The notes below the pieces were generated by a model. That model saw only the letters and a program-made list of their open reading frames with translations. It had not been told where the DNA came from and ran no database searches. A program made the translations under genes and the position numbers. Positions 27,197-36,113 of a stretch of 64,000 bases of DNA are shown one piece after another (position 1 is the first letter of the stretch; every line of letters begins with the position of its first letter). The stretch is from Clostridiales bacterium (GTDB lineage: Bacteria > Bacillota > Clostridia > Saccharofermentanales > Saccharofermentanaceae): assembly GCA_017480325.1 (NCBI GenBank), contig JAFVAY010000002.1, forward strand, positions 124,001 to 188,000. The letters are read 5' to 3'.

Positions 27197-28699
27197 CTAG
27201 AATGCTGACAGGCCCTTGCCGGTGGGCTTATACAACTCGTCGAAAAGCCTTCCCGCGATAACGTAAATATCGTGAGGATCATCCTCTCTTACCGCGATAT
27301 AATCGCCGACTTTGCCTGAATAGTATTTCTCGTCATCCCAGGCCGTGAAGAGCTTGACCTCGTGGTCGAGGGGCTTCGCATATATCCTCGAGCTTCCCGG
27401 AGGGCTTATCACTGTCTTCGCGAAGGGCATGACGGGCTGGACCTCGTCGGTCTCAAGATTCTTGATGGTGGGATCGTATTCGAAGACGCTGTGGAACTTG
27501 AAGCCCGTGACCTGATAGCTGTTCATAAGCTTTTCTTCGGTGATGGGGTAGATCTCGCCCTCGATTCCGATCATGAGGTAGGTATCGTCGGCTATGGTGA
27601 CGTTGACGTCGCCCTCCAAGGTCCTGATCTCGACTGACGTGCCCACTGGGTAGACGTCGGTGAGCTTGATGGTACCGAGCTTCTGCTCCTTCTTGGTGTA
27701 GAAGTTCATTGTAGAAGTGTCGAGGGTCGTGTTCTTCGCGTAGATTATCTCGTATTTGTTGTAGTAGTCGTGGATGCGCTGACTTATGATGTCCGTAACC
27801 GAGTCGGATATCTTCTCGGGTCTTATGGTGCCGCCGGCCTTAAGAAGGTGACCGCCTCCTCCGCCGATGCCGTTCGCGATATATTCGGCAAGTTCGTTGG
27901 CGTGGACTTCTTTGACACATGATCTGACGGAGAACTTGATCTCGTCGGGACTTATGTAGTAGGCGATGCACACGTCGACCTCCGCGGTCTCCATGGCGAA
28001 GTCGCTAATTACTCCTAATATGTTAGGGTCGCAGGGCTCGGTCTTGATGACCAGGCATCTGAACTCCTCCTGATATTCATAATTAAGGATGGCTCTGCCG
28101 GTGATGGAGAGCTCGTCCAGAGATATGTTCGAGTTGCTCATCTTGGTGATGAGGCTTCTATTGATCTGAAGAGCGTCCACCATATCGCGGTCGAGGGGAT
28201 GGCTTATCTCAGAAAGCTTGTTGGTATCCGTGTAGAGTCCGTAGTAGAGGGCGGTGGCGAGGTTCTTATTCTCGTTGACGTTGACGCCTTCCTGACGGAG
28301 CATATCCCAGATCACCGTGGAGCAGGAGCCGATATTGCTTCTTACTTCCGAGAATCTCGGAAGGTCAACCGTGACCTGGTGATGGTCGATGACGACTACA
28401 TATCTCGCTTTGGTCTCGGTCACGTTACGCTGGCCGTACTGGCAGTCGCAGGTGATGAGGATATCGGGGATACGGTCGAAGTCCGGCTCGTACTGCACGG
28501 GGATCTCAAGCTCCTCGACCATGATCTTAAGATTGCTCTTGGTGATGGGATTACGGCCCCTGTAGATGAAGACCGGGTCCTTGCCGTTGTTCTTAAGATA
28601 TGTATAAAGAGCGAAGCCGGAGGCCAGGGCATCGGCATCGGGATTATCGTGACACTGTATAACGAAGTCGTTGTATTTAAGCAGTTCTGAAAGGCGCAT
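27197..28699 (-). CDS. DHH/DHHA1 phosphoesterase (NrnA/GdpP-like catalytic part)
   Basis: 500 residues from ATG 28699, preceded by AAGGGGG; an ATG 21 bases upstream overlaps a -10 (TATAAT on the minus strand, 28724-28719) and is less likely. DHH motifs are CHDNPDADALASG and VVIDHHQ, and the DHHA1 motif is GIGGGGGHLLKAGG, as in enzymes that cut short oligonucleotides, pAp or c-di-AMP. The extra C-terminal region (about 320-500) includes a PGDYL-like GKVGDYIAVREDD segment often fused to such enzymes. No membrane or GGDEF part, so it is not GdpP itself. Confidence 0.85.
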   Translation of the reverse strand: MRLSELLKYNDFVIQCHDNPDADALASGFALYTYLKNNGKDPVFIYRGRNPITKSNLKIMVEELEIPVQYEPDFDRIPDILITCDCQYGQRNVTETKARYVVVIDHHQVTVDLPRFSEVRSNIGSCSTVIWDMLRQEGVNVNENKNLATALYYGLYTDTNKLSEISHPLDRDMVDALQINRSLITKMSNSNISLDELSITGRAILNYEYQEEFRCLVIKTEPCDPNILGVISDFAMETAEVDVCIAYYISPDEIKFSVRSCVKEVHANELAEYIANGIGGGGGHLLKAGGTIRPEKISDSVTDIISQRIHDYYNKYEIIYAKNTTLDTSTMNFYTKKEQKLGTIKLTDVYPVGTSVEIRTLEGDVNVTIADDTYLMIGIEGEIYPITEEKLMNSYQVTGFKFHSVFEYDPTIKNLETDEVQPVMPFAKTVISPPGSSRIYAKPLDHEVKLFTAWDDEKYYSGKVGDYIAVREDDPHDIYVIAGRLFDELYKPTGKGLSAF

Positions 28700-28753
28700 A
28701 ACGTACCCCCTTTTCTCCATTATAACACCACGTAAAAGTCTTGGTTCGAGCCG

Positions 28754-28803
28754 ACTGATACACTGTGTATCAGTTAGTAGGGGCTTGAATAAGCCCCTAC
28801 TAA
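28754..28803. repeat. Two adjacent perfect palindromes in the DHH / FtsK-operon gap
   Basis: Palindrome 1: ACTGATACAC (28754-28763), centre T, GTGTATCAGT (28765-28774). Palindrome 2: TTAGTAGGGGCTT (about 28774-28786), loop GAAT, AAGCCCCTACTAA (28791-28803). Both are perfect. They lie between divergent genes at the left edge of the accessory FtsK-type operon. They could be operator plus hairpin, or a REP/MITE-like mobile element. Confidence 0.85.
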
Positions 28804-28837
28804 TGATATTTAAAAACAGCGAAGGTGGGTGCCGTTC

Positions 28838-29395
28838 ATGAACATTAATGACAAGAAAGTATTTACGTATGAGGATGATAAGGGGTATCTGGATCAGGCG
28901 TTAAGGATATCGGATCAAGAGGGTTCGGTGAATATCACCAAGATCAAGGAAGTACTTAATTCATCCCTAGAGAGAAGGAATATAAATGCCCAGATCGAAG
29001 AAGGGTCATATACCTATAAGGTCGGCGCATTAAAATCTGAAAAAACTACTTGTCTTATAGTTTCGCATAAGGAAAAGCCCAAGAATTATAGAATGCTTGT
29101 TGTTGCAATTAAGCAGGTAGACGGAGGCTACCTCGTAGTTAGCGGCTGGTATGGTGAATCCAAGTCTGAAATGCTTGTTCGGAAAGCGGATAAATCGCAC
29201 ATGAAAGCTGATAAGAATCAATATCGGGGAGAAATGGGAGGAGGAACCGAATCCTATGCAAAGTCTATTTTCCATTCAATGATAGCTAATAGCAGAATAA
29301 AGAAAGCCGGAAAGCTCCAACCCATAGAGCATGCTTATAATCAGAGCCTCAGAGAGGCATATTTATCGGTTATTGAATTGACTAACGAGGGATGA
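28838..29395 (+). CDS. Unknown protein 1 of FtsK-type operon
   Basis: 185 residues from ATG 28838 (AAGGTGGG upstream; an in-frame GTG at 28829 overlaps that site). Soluble alpha/beta composition (YLDQALRISD, KVGALKSEKTTCLIVSHKEKPKNYRMLVVAIKQ cut here into strands, then a basic KADKSHMKADKNQYRGEMGGG loop). No signal peptide or known domain recognised. It begins a four-gene set with spacings of 4, 19 and 33 bases, ending in an FtsK-like ATPase, so it is probably a dedicated partner of that machine. Confidence 0.75.
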   Translation: MNINDKKVFTYEDDKGYLDQALRISDQEGSVNITKIKEVLNSSLERRNINAQIEEGSYTYKVGALKSEKTTCLIVSHKEKPKNYRMLVVAIKQVDGGYLVVSGWYGESKSEMLVRKADKSHMKADKNQYRGEMGGGTESYAKSIFHSMIANSRIKKAGKLQPIEHAYNQSLREAYLSVIELTNEG

Positions 29396-29399
29396 GCAA

Positions 29400-31064
29400 A
29401 TGAGCGACAATTCTGTGGCGGATCTGTCCGCTTTATATAGGCAATACAATAAGTATCTGAATGTTATAGATGCTAATAATGATTTAATCAAGCTTCTGAA
29501 GGAAAACCTTAGCGACTTTGAGTTTCAGATGCATGCATATGATTACAAAAGGCCTGAAGTTGTTATGGCTGCCACTGATATGTTTATCAAGGAGGAGACC
29601 GAGAAAAAAGAACAAGAAACAATATCTGCATTAGAGAGTCAGATCGCATATTTCAGTAGAAATGACGAGAGGTTGAGAAGAAATTACAGAAAGCTTTCCA
29701 GTTGGTTCATAGGTAGAAACGGTCCGGATAAGATTGTAAAAAATAGTAAGCCTTATATATATACTAATGACAGTAGTAAAAAGATATCAAGCTACCCTTT
29801 TATTACAAAGGGTATATGGGGATGGGTTCTGGGTGCTCCTCCTCTTTTCATAGTGTTCGGTCCTGCATATCTGGCATATAAGCTAATCAAGAAAATATTG
29901 GATATTTTCATAGACTTTCCAATTATTGATACTTTGGTTTCTGTTGCGGTTGCGTTAGTTGCTTTTTACTATTGGATGATCGCGCTCAGCATGGGACTTG
30001 CTTGGTTGAATAGTAAGTTAACCCTTGTTGCCATCTTGTTAATCGTAACAGTTTTGGGATTGTTATGCGTATATGCCCTTTTCCAGTTGATTTACTCTCA
30101 TATCGCCATGAGGCAGGATGCGGATAAGTTCTTAGGCTTGTTCTATCCCGATCAATACCGTGAGAATGGCTACAGGTCTATTATGAGTGAATTTCAAAAG
30201 AAGACCGATGGTTGGCGCACGGATATTGAAAAGTATCAGAATGGAGTGAAAACCCAAATATCAGAGAAAATAGTGGCAGATCTTCAGCGTGACTTTGAGG
30301 AAAGTCAGGCTAATGCCCAAAAGACTTCTGATAAGATAAAGGCGGCAGAAAAAGAATTGGCTGAGCAAAATGCTCTACTTCAGCAACTTGATGCGAGGAT
30401 CGAAGAGGTTCAGAAAAGTATCAGTCAGCCTATACAGGATGTTCATTATAACAATTGTGTTATGACTGACAAATTCTGCTTAGTTAAAGACAATTACTCT
30501 GTTATTACTCATTTGGTTAAGCCGATGCTCTGGTTCTACGATTCTACTGATACGGATGAGATTCAAAGACAGGTTGCTGTTTTTATTGCTGATATGTATG
30601 CAGGATTAATATTTGCCAATCACTTCGGTATTATTGACTACTGCTTAATTGATTACGATACCGGCGGAGGACTGCTTACTCACGATAATGATGCCAGGAG
30701 ACTCTTGGATGTGAATATGCTTAATGTTATTCACGATAATCGTAAAAGAGACGAGTTCTACAGGACACTTCAGAAACAAAAGGAACGTATTATAGGATCC
30801 GGCGGAACCGGTGACATAGCTACAATAAATCCGATGCGAATAAAGGATGGCGATGTCCCGTTTAAGTATCACGTTGTCATTCATTTTGGTAAGGAAGCTC
30901 GCAATATATCGGGAGATCTGCTGCAGCTATATAAGAGTTCGTCGAAGTTCGGATTCTTACCGATATTTATTATGAGCAAGGCAGAGATGGACTCGTTCTT
31001 CGATGAACAGGGAGCCCTGAGTTCATCCTTCGAAAAGGATAATGTTTTTAAAATTTCATATTAA
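29400..31064 (+). CDS. Coiled-coil membrane protein of FtsK-type operon
   Basis: 554 residues. N-terminal coiled coil (about 1-110), three hydrophobic segments (about 140-163, 179-203, 207-231), a second long coiled coil (about 265-345, EKIVADLQRDFEESQANAQK onward) and a C-terminal alpha/beta domain with repeated hydrophobic strands (YHVVIHFG, FGFLPIFIMSKAEMD) resembling a degenerate FtsK/SpoIIIE-type nucleotide-binding fold without a Walker A. It would anchor the downstream ATPase to the membrane. No family name can be assigned from sequence alone. Confidence 0.75.
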   Translation: MSDNSVADLSALYRQYNKYLNVIDANNDLIKLLKENLSDFEFQMHAYDYKRPEVVMAATDMFIKEETEKKEQETISALESQIAYFSRNDERLRRNYRKLSSWFIGRNGPDKIVKNSKPYIYTNDSSKKISSYPFITKGIWGWVLGAPPLFIVFGPAYLAYKLIKKILDIFIDFPIIDTLVSVAVALVAFYYWMIALSMGLAWLNSKLTLVAILLIVTVLGLLCVYALFQLIYSHIAMRQDADKFLGLFYPDQYRENGYRSIMSEFQKKTDGWRTDIEKYQNGVKTQISEKIVADLQRDFEESQANAQKTSDKIKAAEKELAEQNALLQQLDARIEEVQKSISQPIQDVHYNNCVMTDKFCLVKDNYSVITHLVKPMLWFYDSTDTDEIQRQVAVFIADMYAGLIFANHFGIIDYCLIDYDTGGGLLTHDNDARRLLDVNMLNVIHDNRKRDEFYRTLQKQKERIIGSGGTGDIATINPMRIKDGDVPFKYHVVIHFGKEARNISGDLLQLYKSSSKFGFLPIFIMSKAEMDSFFDEQGALSSSFEKDNVFKISY

Positions 31065-31083
31065 AAAACAAGGAGGAGAGAAA

Positions 31084-31833
31084 ATGTCACAAGTTCAGAA
31101 AAAGGAATTAAACGAGGAGACCAAGATAGCAATAGTCGATCTGGTGGTGGATGAAACTCTAGAAGCGTTGCAAGATCTGATTATTAAAAAATATCTACAG
31201 AATATCTATGTAGTTTGTAACTCAACTCAAAACATTATATATAAGTCATATGCAGATGGTATGAAAGATGCTTCTGATTTTGATTTTTACGGTAGCTTAG
31301 TAAAAGACGTTGAAGATTGGAGTAAATCAAAAGGGTCTCTTTTGCGACAAGCTTTAAATGCCGGTCAGGAATTGAATAGTGAAAGTGGATATTATGCAAG
31401 GAAGACGGAAGAGGAGTTGATAAAAGGCGTAATGGGAATTAGAGTTTCGGACAAAATTGATCCCGAAGCTAAGATAGATTTTAAAGGCGGAGTGTCATAT
31501 ACAGATTCTGAAATAGTAGAACAACTTAAAAAGTTGAAAACCACAGCTAGTAAAGAAGCTGAGGAACTATTTAATCGTAGTAAGAGTAAATGTGAAGAAA
31601 AGATAGAAGAGAATATTTTCTTTAAAAGTATATTAACGCTCTTGATAAATATTGAAGGGCGCGTAATGGGATATTTGGATCCTGATTCCGACTCAGAACT
31701 GAAAAAACTGGAAAGTGCAGCAACTGCAGCTACTACTGAAGCGAGCAATAAGGCCGAATCAGCAGCAGATGGGGCTAAGAAACCAATAAAGCTTAATATA
31801 AGACTCAAGAATCCTGGTGATAATAATAATTAA
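31084..31833 (+). CDS. Unknown helical protein 3 of FtsK-type operon
   Basis: 249 residues from ATG 31084 with AAGGAGGAG upstream (the frame opens earlier, inside the previous gene). Almost all-helical, Lys/Glu-rich, no membrane segment or signal peptide. The C-terminus is an Ala/Thr/Ser-rich stretch (ATAATTEASNKAESAADGAK) ahead of KLNIRLKNPGDNNN. Could be a substrate or adaptor of the neighbouring ATPase; it is not a WXG100 protein by length or motif. Confidence 0.7.
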   Translation: MSQVQKKELNEETKIAIVDLVVDETLEALQDLIIKKYLQNIYVVCNSTQNIIYKSYADGMKDASDFDFYGSLVKDVEDWSKSKGSLLRQALNAGQELNSESGYYARKTEEELIKGVMGIRVSDKIDPEAKIDFKGGVSYTDSEIVEQLKKLKTTASKEAEELFNRSKSKCEEKIEENIFFKSILTLLINIEGRVMGYLDPDSDSELKKLESAATAATTEASNKAESAADGAKKPIKLNIRLKNPGDNNN

Positions 31834-31866
31834 TAGACTGTTAGATTGATGTAGGATCGTGTTTAT

Positions 31867-34191
31867 ATGAGTCAGTTTGATGATCTGTTTGGAAGTATTG
31901 CGCAGCAGAGTAAGGCTCTGGAGGACGCCGGTAATACCCGTTCATATAGCGCATACATCGAAGGTTTGATTGATCAGCTTAAAGGAGGAGATGCGGAAGT
32001 AACATCTACTGTTACTTCCCCTACTCCTAATTCTGATGGAGAGTATGTTTGTCTTAATGAGCCTCTGATGTTTCTGAAATACTTTGATAAGTATTCTAAT
32101 TCAAAGGATGATTGCTGTAGGGTTTTCGCCGGGCTTCTGGAAGAAAGAAGCAAGGTCGTCATAAAAGAGATTATTAGAGACGACGATACCGAGAGAGCGA
32201 TATGGTTTAATTCGACTTCTAAGGGGATCAATCTGCGCCCCGGCCTTGAGAATAATGAGACAACAAAGCCTACGGTTGTGACCTTCGGAAAGCCGGATGA
32301 CAGTGTCCACGCCCTTGTCGTAGGTGCCACAGGCTCCGGTAAGTCTGTGTTCCTGCATAATCTATTGTTCTCGATGATGACGGAATATGCCCCCTGGGAG
32401 CTGAATCTGTTTCTTGTTGACTTCAAGAAGGTTACGCTAAGTAAATATCTGTCGAACTGTAATACACCTCATGTAAGGGCAGTAGCTGCTACGAGCGAGG
32501 TGAGATATGTCGTGAGCCTTCTTCAGTATATTAATGACTGTATGAGAGCGCGGCAAACCTTTTTCTCCTATCTAGGGCTTGAGAAAATAGACCAGCTGCG
32601 GGAGGAGTATCAAATCGTTCTTCCCCGCGTAGTACTGCTTATTGATGAGTTCCAGCAGATGTTTACGGAGGCGACCGCTCGCGAGGAAAGAATTATAAGC
32701 GAGGTGCTGACGTCTATTACCAAGCTTGGCAGAGCTACGGGCTTCCATCTTATCTTCGCAAGTCAGGAGATGAGTGGCACCCTAGGGGCTAATGCCTTCG
32801 CCAACTTTAAAGTCAGGTTCGCGTTAAGGTGTGACAGGGATGTCTCCAGCAGGTTCTTGGGCAATCCGGCTGCGGGTGAAATAGGCGAGCGAGAACGAGG
32901 TATAGTCATTGAGAATTCTCAGGACGGGCGAGTCGAGAACAACAGGACATATAAGGTTCCTTTTATTCAGGATGACGGAGGTTTCTTCAATGAATATCTG
33001 GAGTCTCTAACGCGCTATGCCGAGAGGGTGTCGTATCATGGCGTTCATAAATACTATCAAGAGGATTTTGTCAGGAAATATGATGAATTGATTACCATTC
33101 TTGATAATGAAAACGTAAAAGACTTTAAAGCAAATTGTCTTAAGCAGAACCCGAGTGTATATGACATACTGACGCTGGGAGACGCAGTTGTATTCAACAG
33201 TAAACGAATCGATTGTGAGACGGTATTCCTTGAATACGGGTCTAAGAAGAATATCGGTATTTTCAGTCCAAAGCTTAGGGATGTGATATATGTCTGTAAG
33301 TTGTTGGCAACGAATTTTAAGATGTCTCCCTCAGCGGATAAATGCTCTCACAGCGCGTTGATTCGCAATGATCTGTTTGAGCGTAATTATGATATTAAAG
33401 CTGATCTGGGGATGAAAGACGGGTACGTCTTCTACAATGATGACCGTATCCTAAACTTCCTGGAGACAGTGGAATACAGGAAGGAATCGTTGTCTTTAAT
33501 CCAGAAATATGAGGATTATGACGATTTGACAGACTTTGCGCGAAGCTCGTTCTTAATAACCTCGAAGTACTATCTTACCGAAGAAGTGCACAAAGCGTTC
33601 AAGACAGGAGAATTCGAGATCGAAGGGCTGCCGGATATCAATAAGTTCAGCAGTTACTTTGAAGGTGTTGATGTTGCCGATATTCCTAATGTTATCCTGA
33701 AGATGAAGGAATTATATCCGGATGTACCACGCGGCTTATATGAGATATTGGAGTCTCTGTATGATGTTGTCGTTAACGGAAAGGAATATAAGGATCTGTT
33801 CAGGTTAAAGTATTATTGGGTCATTGGAATGGATGTTATGGACAATATTCCGTATAGGAGTGCATCCCTGATAGAGGAAGCGCCTAATTATCACGTGATA
33901 TTTATATTCGTAGGTACGTCCGATGCCAGGAATTTCGATCTTTACGATACATGTGATTACCTGTTTATTGCCGGAAATCAGGAGAGAATATATGATCGAT
34001 GGGGGATCCCTTATACTAATAAAACAGAGGATTCAAAGGTTATTGACTTCAAAGTAAGAAGTGCAGGCATTGTTCGATCGTTCAAAAAGTTCTTCTCGGA
34101 GGATGATGCCGTTACCGATCTGCCAAGCCTTGACTTTGATGAGTTGCTGGCGGAAGGCTGGAATAGGTTTGACTTTATGCTCATCAGATGA
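31867..34191 (+). CDS. FtsK/SpoIIIE-type ATPase
   Basis: 774 residues. Walker A GATGSGKS lies at about 152-159 and Walker B VVLLIDEFQQMF near 253-264; the sensor-type segment LGRATGFHLIFASQEMSG is characteristic of FtsK/EssC ATPases. The second half holds a further ATPase-like fold in which the P-loop is lost (KKNIGIFSPKLRDVIYV). There is no FtsK gamma DNA-reading domain and no membrane segment, so it is not a chromosome translocase. The layout recalls the tandem domains of EssC/EccC, but no WXG100 gene is present. The rplU promoter begins inside its last codons. Confidence 0.85.
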   Translation: MSQFDDLFGSIAQQSKALEDAGNTRSYSAYIEGLIDQLKGGDAEVTSTVTSPTPNSDGEYVCLNEPLMFLKYFDKYSNSKDDCCRVFAGLLEERSKVVIKEIIRDDDTERAIWFNSTSKGINLRPGLENNETTKPTVVTFGKPDDSVHALVVGATGSGKSVFLHNLLFSMMTEYAPWELNLFLVDFKKVTLSKYLSNCNTPHVRAVAATSEVRYVVSLLQYINDCMRARQTFFSYLGLEKIDQLREEYQIVLPRVVLLIDEFQQMFTEATAREERIISEVLTSITKLGRATGFHLIFASQEMSGTLGANAFANFKVRFALRCDRDVSSRFLGNPAAGEIGERERGIVIENSQDGRVENNRTYKVPFIQDDGGFFNEYLESLTRYAERVSYHGVHKYYQEDFVRKYDELITILDNENVKDFKANCLKQNPSVYDILTLGDAVVFNSKRIDCETVFLEYGSKKNIGIFSPKLRDVIYVCKLLATNFKMSPSADKCSHSALIRNDLFERNYDIKADLGMKDGYVFYNDDRILNFLETVEYRKESLSLIQKYEDYDDLTDFARSSFLITSKYYLTEEVHKAFKTGEFEIEGLPDINKFSSYFEGVDVADIPNVILKMKELYPDVPRGLYEILESLYDVVVNGKEYKDLFRLKYYWVIGMDVMDNIPYRSASLIEEAPNYHVIFIFVGTSDARNFDLYDTCDYLFIAGNQERIYDRWGIPYTNKTEDSKVIDFKVRSAGIVRSFKKFFSEDDAVTDLPSLDFDELLAEGWNRFDFMLIR

Positions 34192-34197
34192 TAGTAT
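34169..34197 (+). promoter_or_regulatory. rplU promoter overlapping the FtsK-type gene end
   Basis: TTGACT (34169-34174), 17-base spacer, TAGTAT (34192-34197). The -35 lies in the last codons of the ATPase gene and the -10 starts one base after its stop. Confidence 0.65.
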
Positions 34198-34203
34198 ACG
34201 CGG

Positions 34204-34313
34204 GTGGCCGCATGCGACGGGCTTTTAAATTCGTGCTTTTCGAGATGATTGACATGTTGAAGGCGCGGTGCCTCGGGTGAAGCAGCGAGACTGGAAGAAC
34301 AGGAGGACACAGT
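34204..34313 (+). ncRNA. rplU 5' leader, candidate L21 leader RNA
   Basis: About 110 untranslated bases between the promoter and the rplU ATG, GC-rich and structured, with CCGCATGCGACGGGC early and GGCGCGGTGCC later, before AGGAGG. Rfam describes an L21 leader in this position in Bacillota; this assignment rests on position and overall appearance only. Confidence 0.5.
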
Positions 34314-34616
34314 ATGTACGCAGTAATTAAGACAGGCGGCAAGCAGTACAAGGTTGCTGTAGGCGACGAGATCTTTGTAGAGAAGATCGAGGCCGAGGCC
34401 GGCGAGACAGTTACCTTCGACGAGGTTCTGGCTGTAGGCGATGACGACGGGATCAAGGCAGGCTCTGATGTAGCAGCTAAGGTTACGGGCGAAGTCGTAA
34501 AGCAGGGCAAGAACAAGAAGGTTGTCGTTCTTAAGTACAAGGCTAAGAAGGGCTACAGAAGAAAGAATGGCCACAGACAGCCTTATACAAGAGTACGTAT
34601 TACAGGTATCGCATAA
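34314..34616 (+). CDS. rplU: 50S ribosomal protein L21
   Basis: 100 residues starting [20 protein letters not shown] and ending [19 protein letters not shown], both typical of L21. First gene of the rplU-prp-rpmA operon. Confidence 0.97.
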   Translation: MYAVIKTGGKQYKVAVGDEIFVEKIEAEAGETVTFDEVLAVGDDDGIKAGSDVAAKVTGEVVKQGKNKKVVVLKYKAKKGYRRKNGHRQPYTRVRITGIA

Positions 34617-34628
34617 AGCGGGCGTGTA

Positions 34629-35000
34629 ATGATCACCGTCAAGGTCGTCAGGGACAAGTCACGTAAGGTAACCGGGCTGTTCGTCAGCGGACACTCAGGC
34701 TACGCGGAGGCAGGATCCGACATAATCTGCGCAGGAGCGTCGACACTCGTGTATACACTCGCGAACTCTCTCGAGAGGATCTGCGGAATAGATACGGAGT
34801 ATTCGACCAGGATAGTCGAGGATAATGGTGACGGCAACGTGAACGCCGAGATAATCATTCCGGAGGGAAGATTCCGTGATGAGGGCGCGGCGGACAGGGC
34901 TCAGGTGATAATGGAGACTATAGTTCTCGGGTTCATATCACTGGCACAGTCGGTTAACACTGACGGTAACAGGTACATCAGTATCATTGAGGAAATTTGA
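34629..35000 (+). CDS. prp: Ribosomal-processing cysteine protease Prp
   Basis: 123 residues (YsxB family). The catalytic dyad is seen in [19 protein letters not shown] (His and Cys). Prp removes the N-terminal extension of L27 in Bacillota, and the downstream rpmA carries exactly such an extension. Position between rplU and rpmA is the standard one. Confidence 0.95.
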   Translation: MITVKVVRDKSRKVTGLFVSGHSGYAEAGSDIICAGASTLVYTLANSLERICGIDTEYSTRIVEDNGDGNVNAEIIIPEGRFRDEGAADRAQVIMETIVLGFISLAQSVNTDGNRYISIIEEI

Positions 35001-35020
35001 AGACACGGAGGTGTAAGATA

Positions 35021-35302
35021 ATGCTTAACATGAATTTACAGCTCTTCGCTCATAAGAAGGGAATGGGTTCCACCAAGAACGGTCGTGAGTCCCAGTCCAA
35101 GAGACTTGGAGCCAAGAAGGGCGACGGACAGAGCGTAATCGCAGGCAATATCATCTACAGACAGCGCGGAACCAAGATCCACCCCGGTAACAACGTGGGT
35201 ATCGGATCCGACGATACGCTTTATGCGAAGATCGACGGCCTCGTTAAGTACGAGAGAGTCGGCTCTTCCAAGAAGCAGGTCAGCGTTTATCCTGCGAACT
35301 GA
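35021..35302 (+). CDS. rpmA: 50S ribosomal protein L27 with Prp-cleaved extension
   Basis: 93 residues from ATG 35021 with GGAGGTG upstream. The N-terminus [17 protein letters not shown] contains the Prp site: cleavage after LQLFA would expose HKKG, the functional L27 N-terminus at the peptidyl-transferase centre. The rest ([20 protein letters not shown]) is standard L27. Confidence 0.97.
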   Translation: MLNMNLQLFAHKKGMGSTKNGRESQSKRLGAKKGDGQSVIAGNIIYRQRGTKIHPGNNVGIGSDDTLYAKIDGLVKYERVGSSKKQVSVYPAN

Positions 35303-35332
35303 TTGCTTTGCAGTTTAAAGTAAAAGTTGAGG

Positions 35333-35360
35333 CCCGCCGAGAGGATCGGCGGGTTTTTGT
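35333..35360 (+). terminator. Intrinsic terminator after rpmA
   Basis: CCCGCCGA (35333-35340) pairs with TCGGCGGG (35346-35353), a 5-base loop, then TTTTTGTT. Confidence 0.93.
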
Positions 35361-35418
35361 TCGACTTAATTTCTAGTGTGCTTTATAATAATTACGATTG
35401 CATCTGGAGGGTGTATTT

Positions 35419-35634
35419 GTGGATAAAGATACGTTCGAGTTTATTGTTTATATGATTCATGCATGTGCCAATAAGTGGGGACAGTATCCTTCTGCGGTAT
35501 TTGCCAGAATGCGGGATTCCGGATGTATTGTAAATTATCTCGTTCCTAATTATGATATTCTTCACACTCAAGGAACTGATTATGTTGTAAGTGACATAGA
35601 AGAATATCTAGAGGGGAGAGGAGGCGTAGCATGA
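35419..35634 (+). CDS. DUF3791 protein, putative antitoxin-side partner
   Basis: 71 residues from GTG 35419 with GGAGGG upstream. The pattern FIVYMIHACANKWGQYPSAVFARM, then YLVPNYDILHTQGTDYVVSDIEEYL, matches DUF3791. The stop overlaps the next ATG by 4 bases. DUF3791 genes usually pair with DUF3990 genes, an arrangement read as toxin-antitoxin-like; which is the antitoxin is inference. Confidence 0.82.
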   Translation: MDKDTFEFIVYMIHACANKWGQYPSAVFARMRDSGCIVNYLVPNYDILHTQGTDYVVSDIEEYLEGRGGVA

Positions 35635-36110
35635 TCGTGTATCATGGGTCCAATGTTGTCGTCAAGACTCCGGATATGGCTCACTCCTATCGTCCGCTTG
35701 ATTTTGGTAAAGGGTTTTATGTCACAACAAACAAGGAACAGGCAATTCGATGGGCAAGACGAAAAGCCGATCTTAAACATAGTTCCGGAGCTTATGTAAA
35801 TTCTTACGAGATGACATCAGACTTTGGGAATCTCAGAGTTAAGAAATTTTCTGATGATCTTACGGATTGGATTGATTTTGTTTGTGCTTGCAGAGATGGG
35901 GGAGATGATTATAAGGCCTTCGATATAATAATTGGCAAGGTTGCTGATGATAAAGTATTCCGGGTTGTTGATATGTATCGCCTGAAAGTATGGGATAAGG
36001 AAAGAGCAATCAAAGAGATTAAGGTGTATCCCGGATACGATCAGATCGTTTTTGTGAGTCAAACAGCAATTGATAAGATGTTGAAATTCATCAAGGCTGA
36101 AGAGGTCTGA
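35631..36110 (+). CDS. DUF3990 protein (ADP-ribosyltransferase-like fold), putative toxin
   Basis: 159 residues. The start MIVYHGSNVVVKTPDMAHSY and LDFGKGFYVTTNKEQAIRWA match DUF3990, which is placed with ADP-ribosyltransferase folds: the YHGS strand and FGKGFYVT segment correspond to the NAD-binding core. It may be a toxin that modifies a host target. Coupled to the DUF3791 gene (4-base overlap) and to the following small gene (3-base gap). Confidence 0.82.
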   Translation: MIVYHGSNVVVKTPDMAHSYRPLDFGKGFYVTTNKEQAIRWARRKADLKHSSGAYVNSYEMTSDFGNLRVKKFSDDLTDWIDFVCACRDGGDDYKAFDIIIGKVADDKVFRVVDMYRLKVWDKERAIKEIKVYPGYDQIVFVSQTAIDKMLKFIKAEEV

Positions 36111-36113
36111 CTT

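Noticed and set aside
28754..28803. Rho-independent terminator for the DHH or upstream gene
   Set aside because: It lies between divergent genes where neither transcript ends, and no T-run follows on the plus strand.
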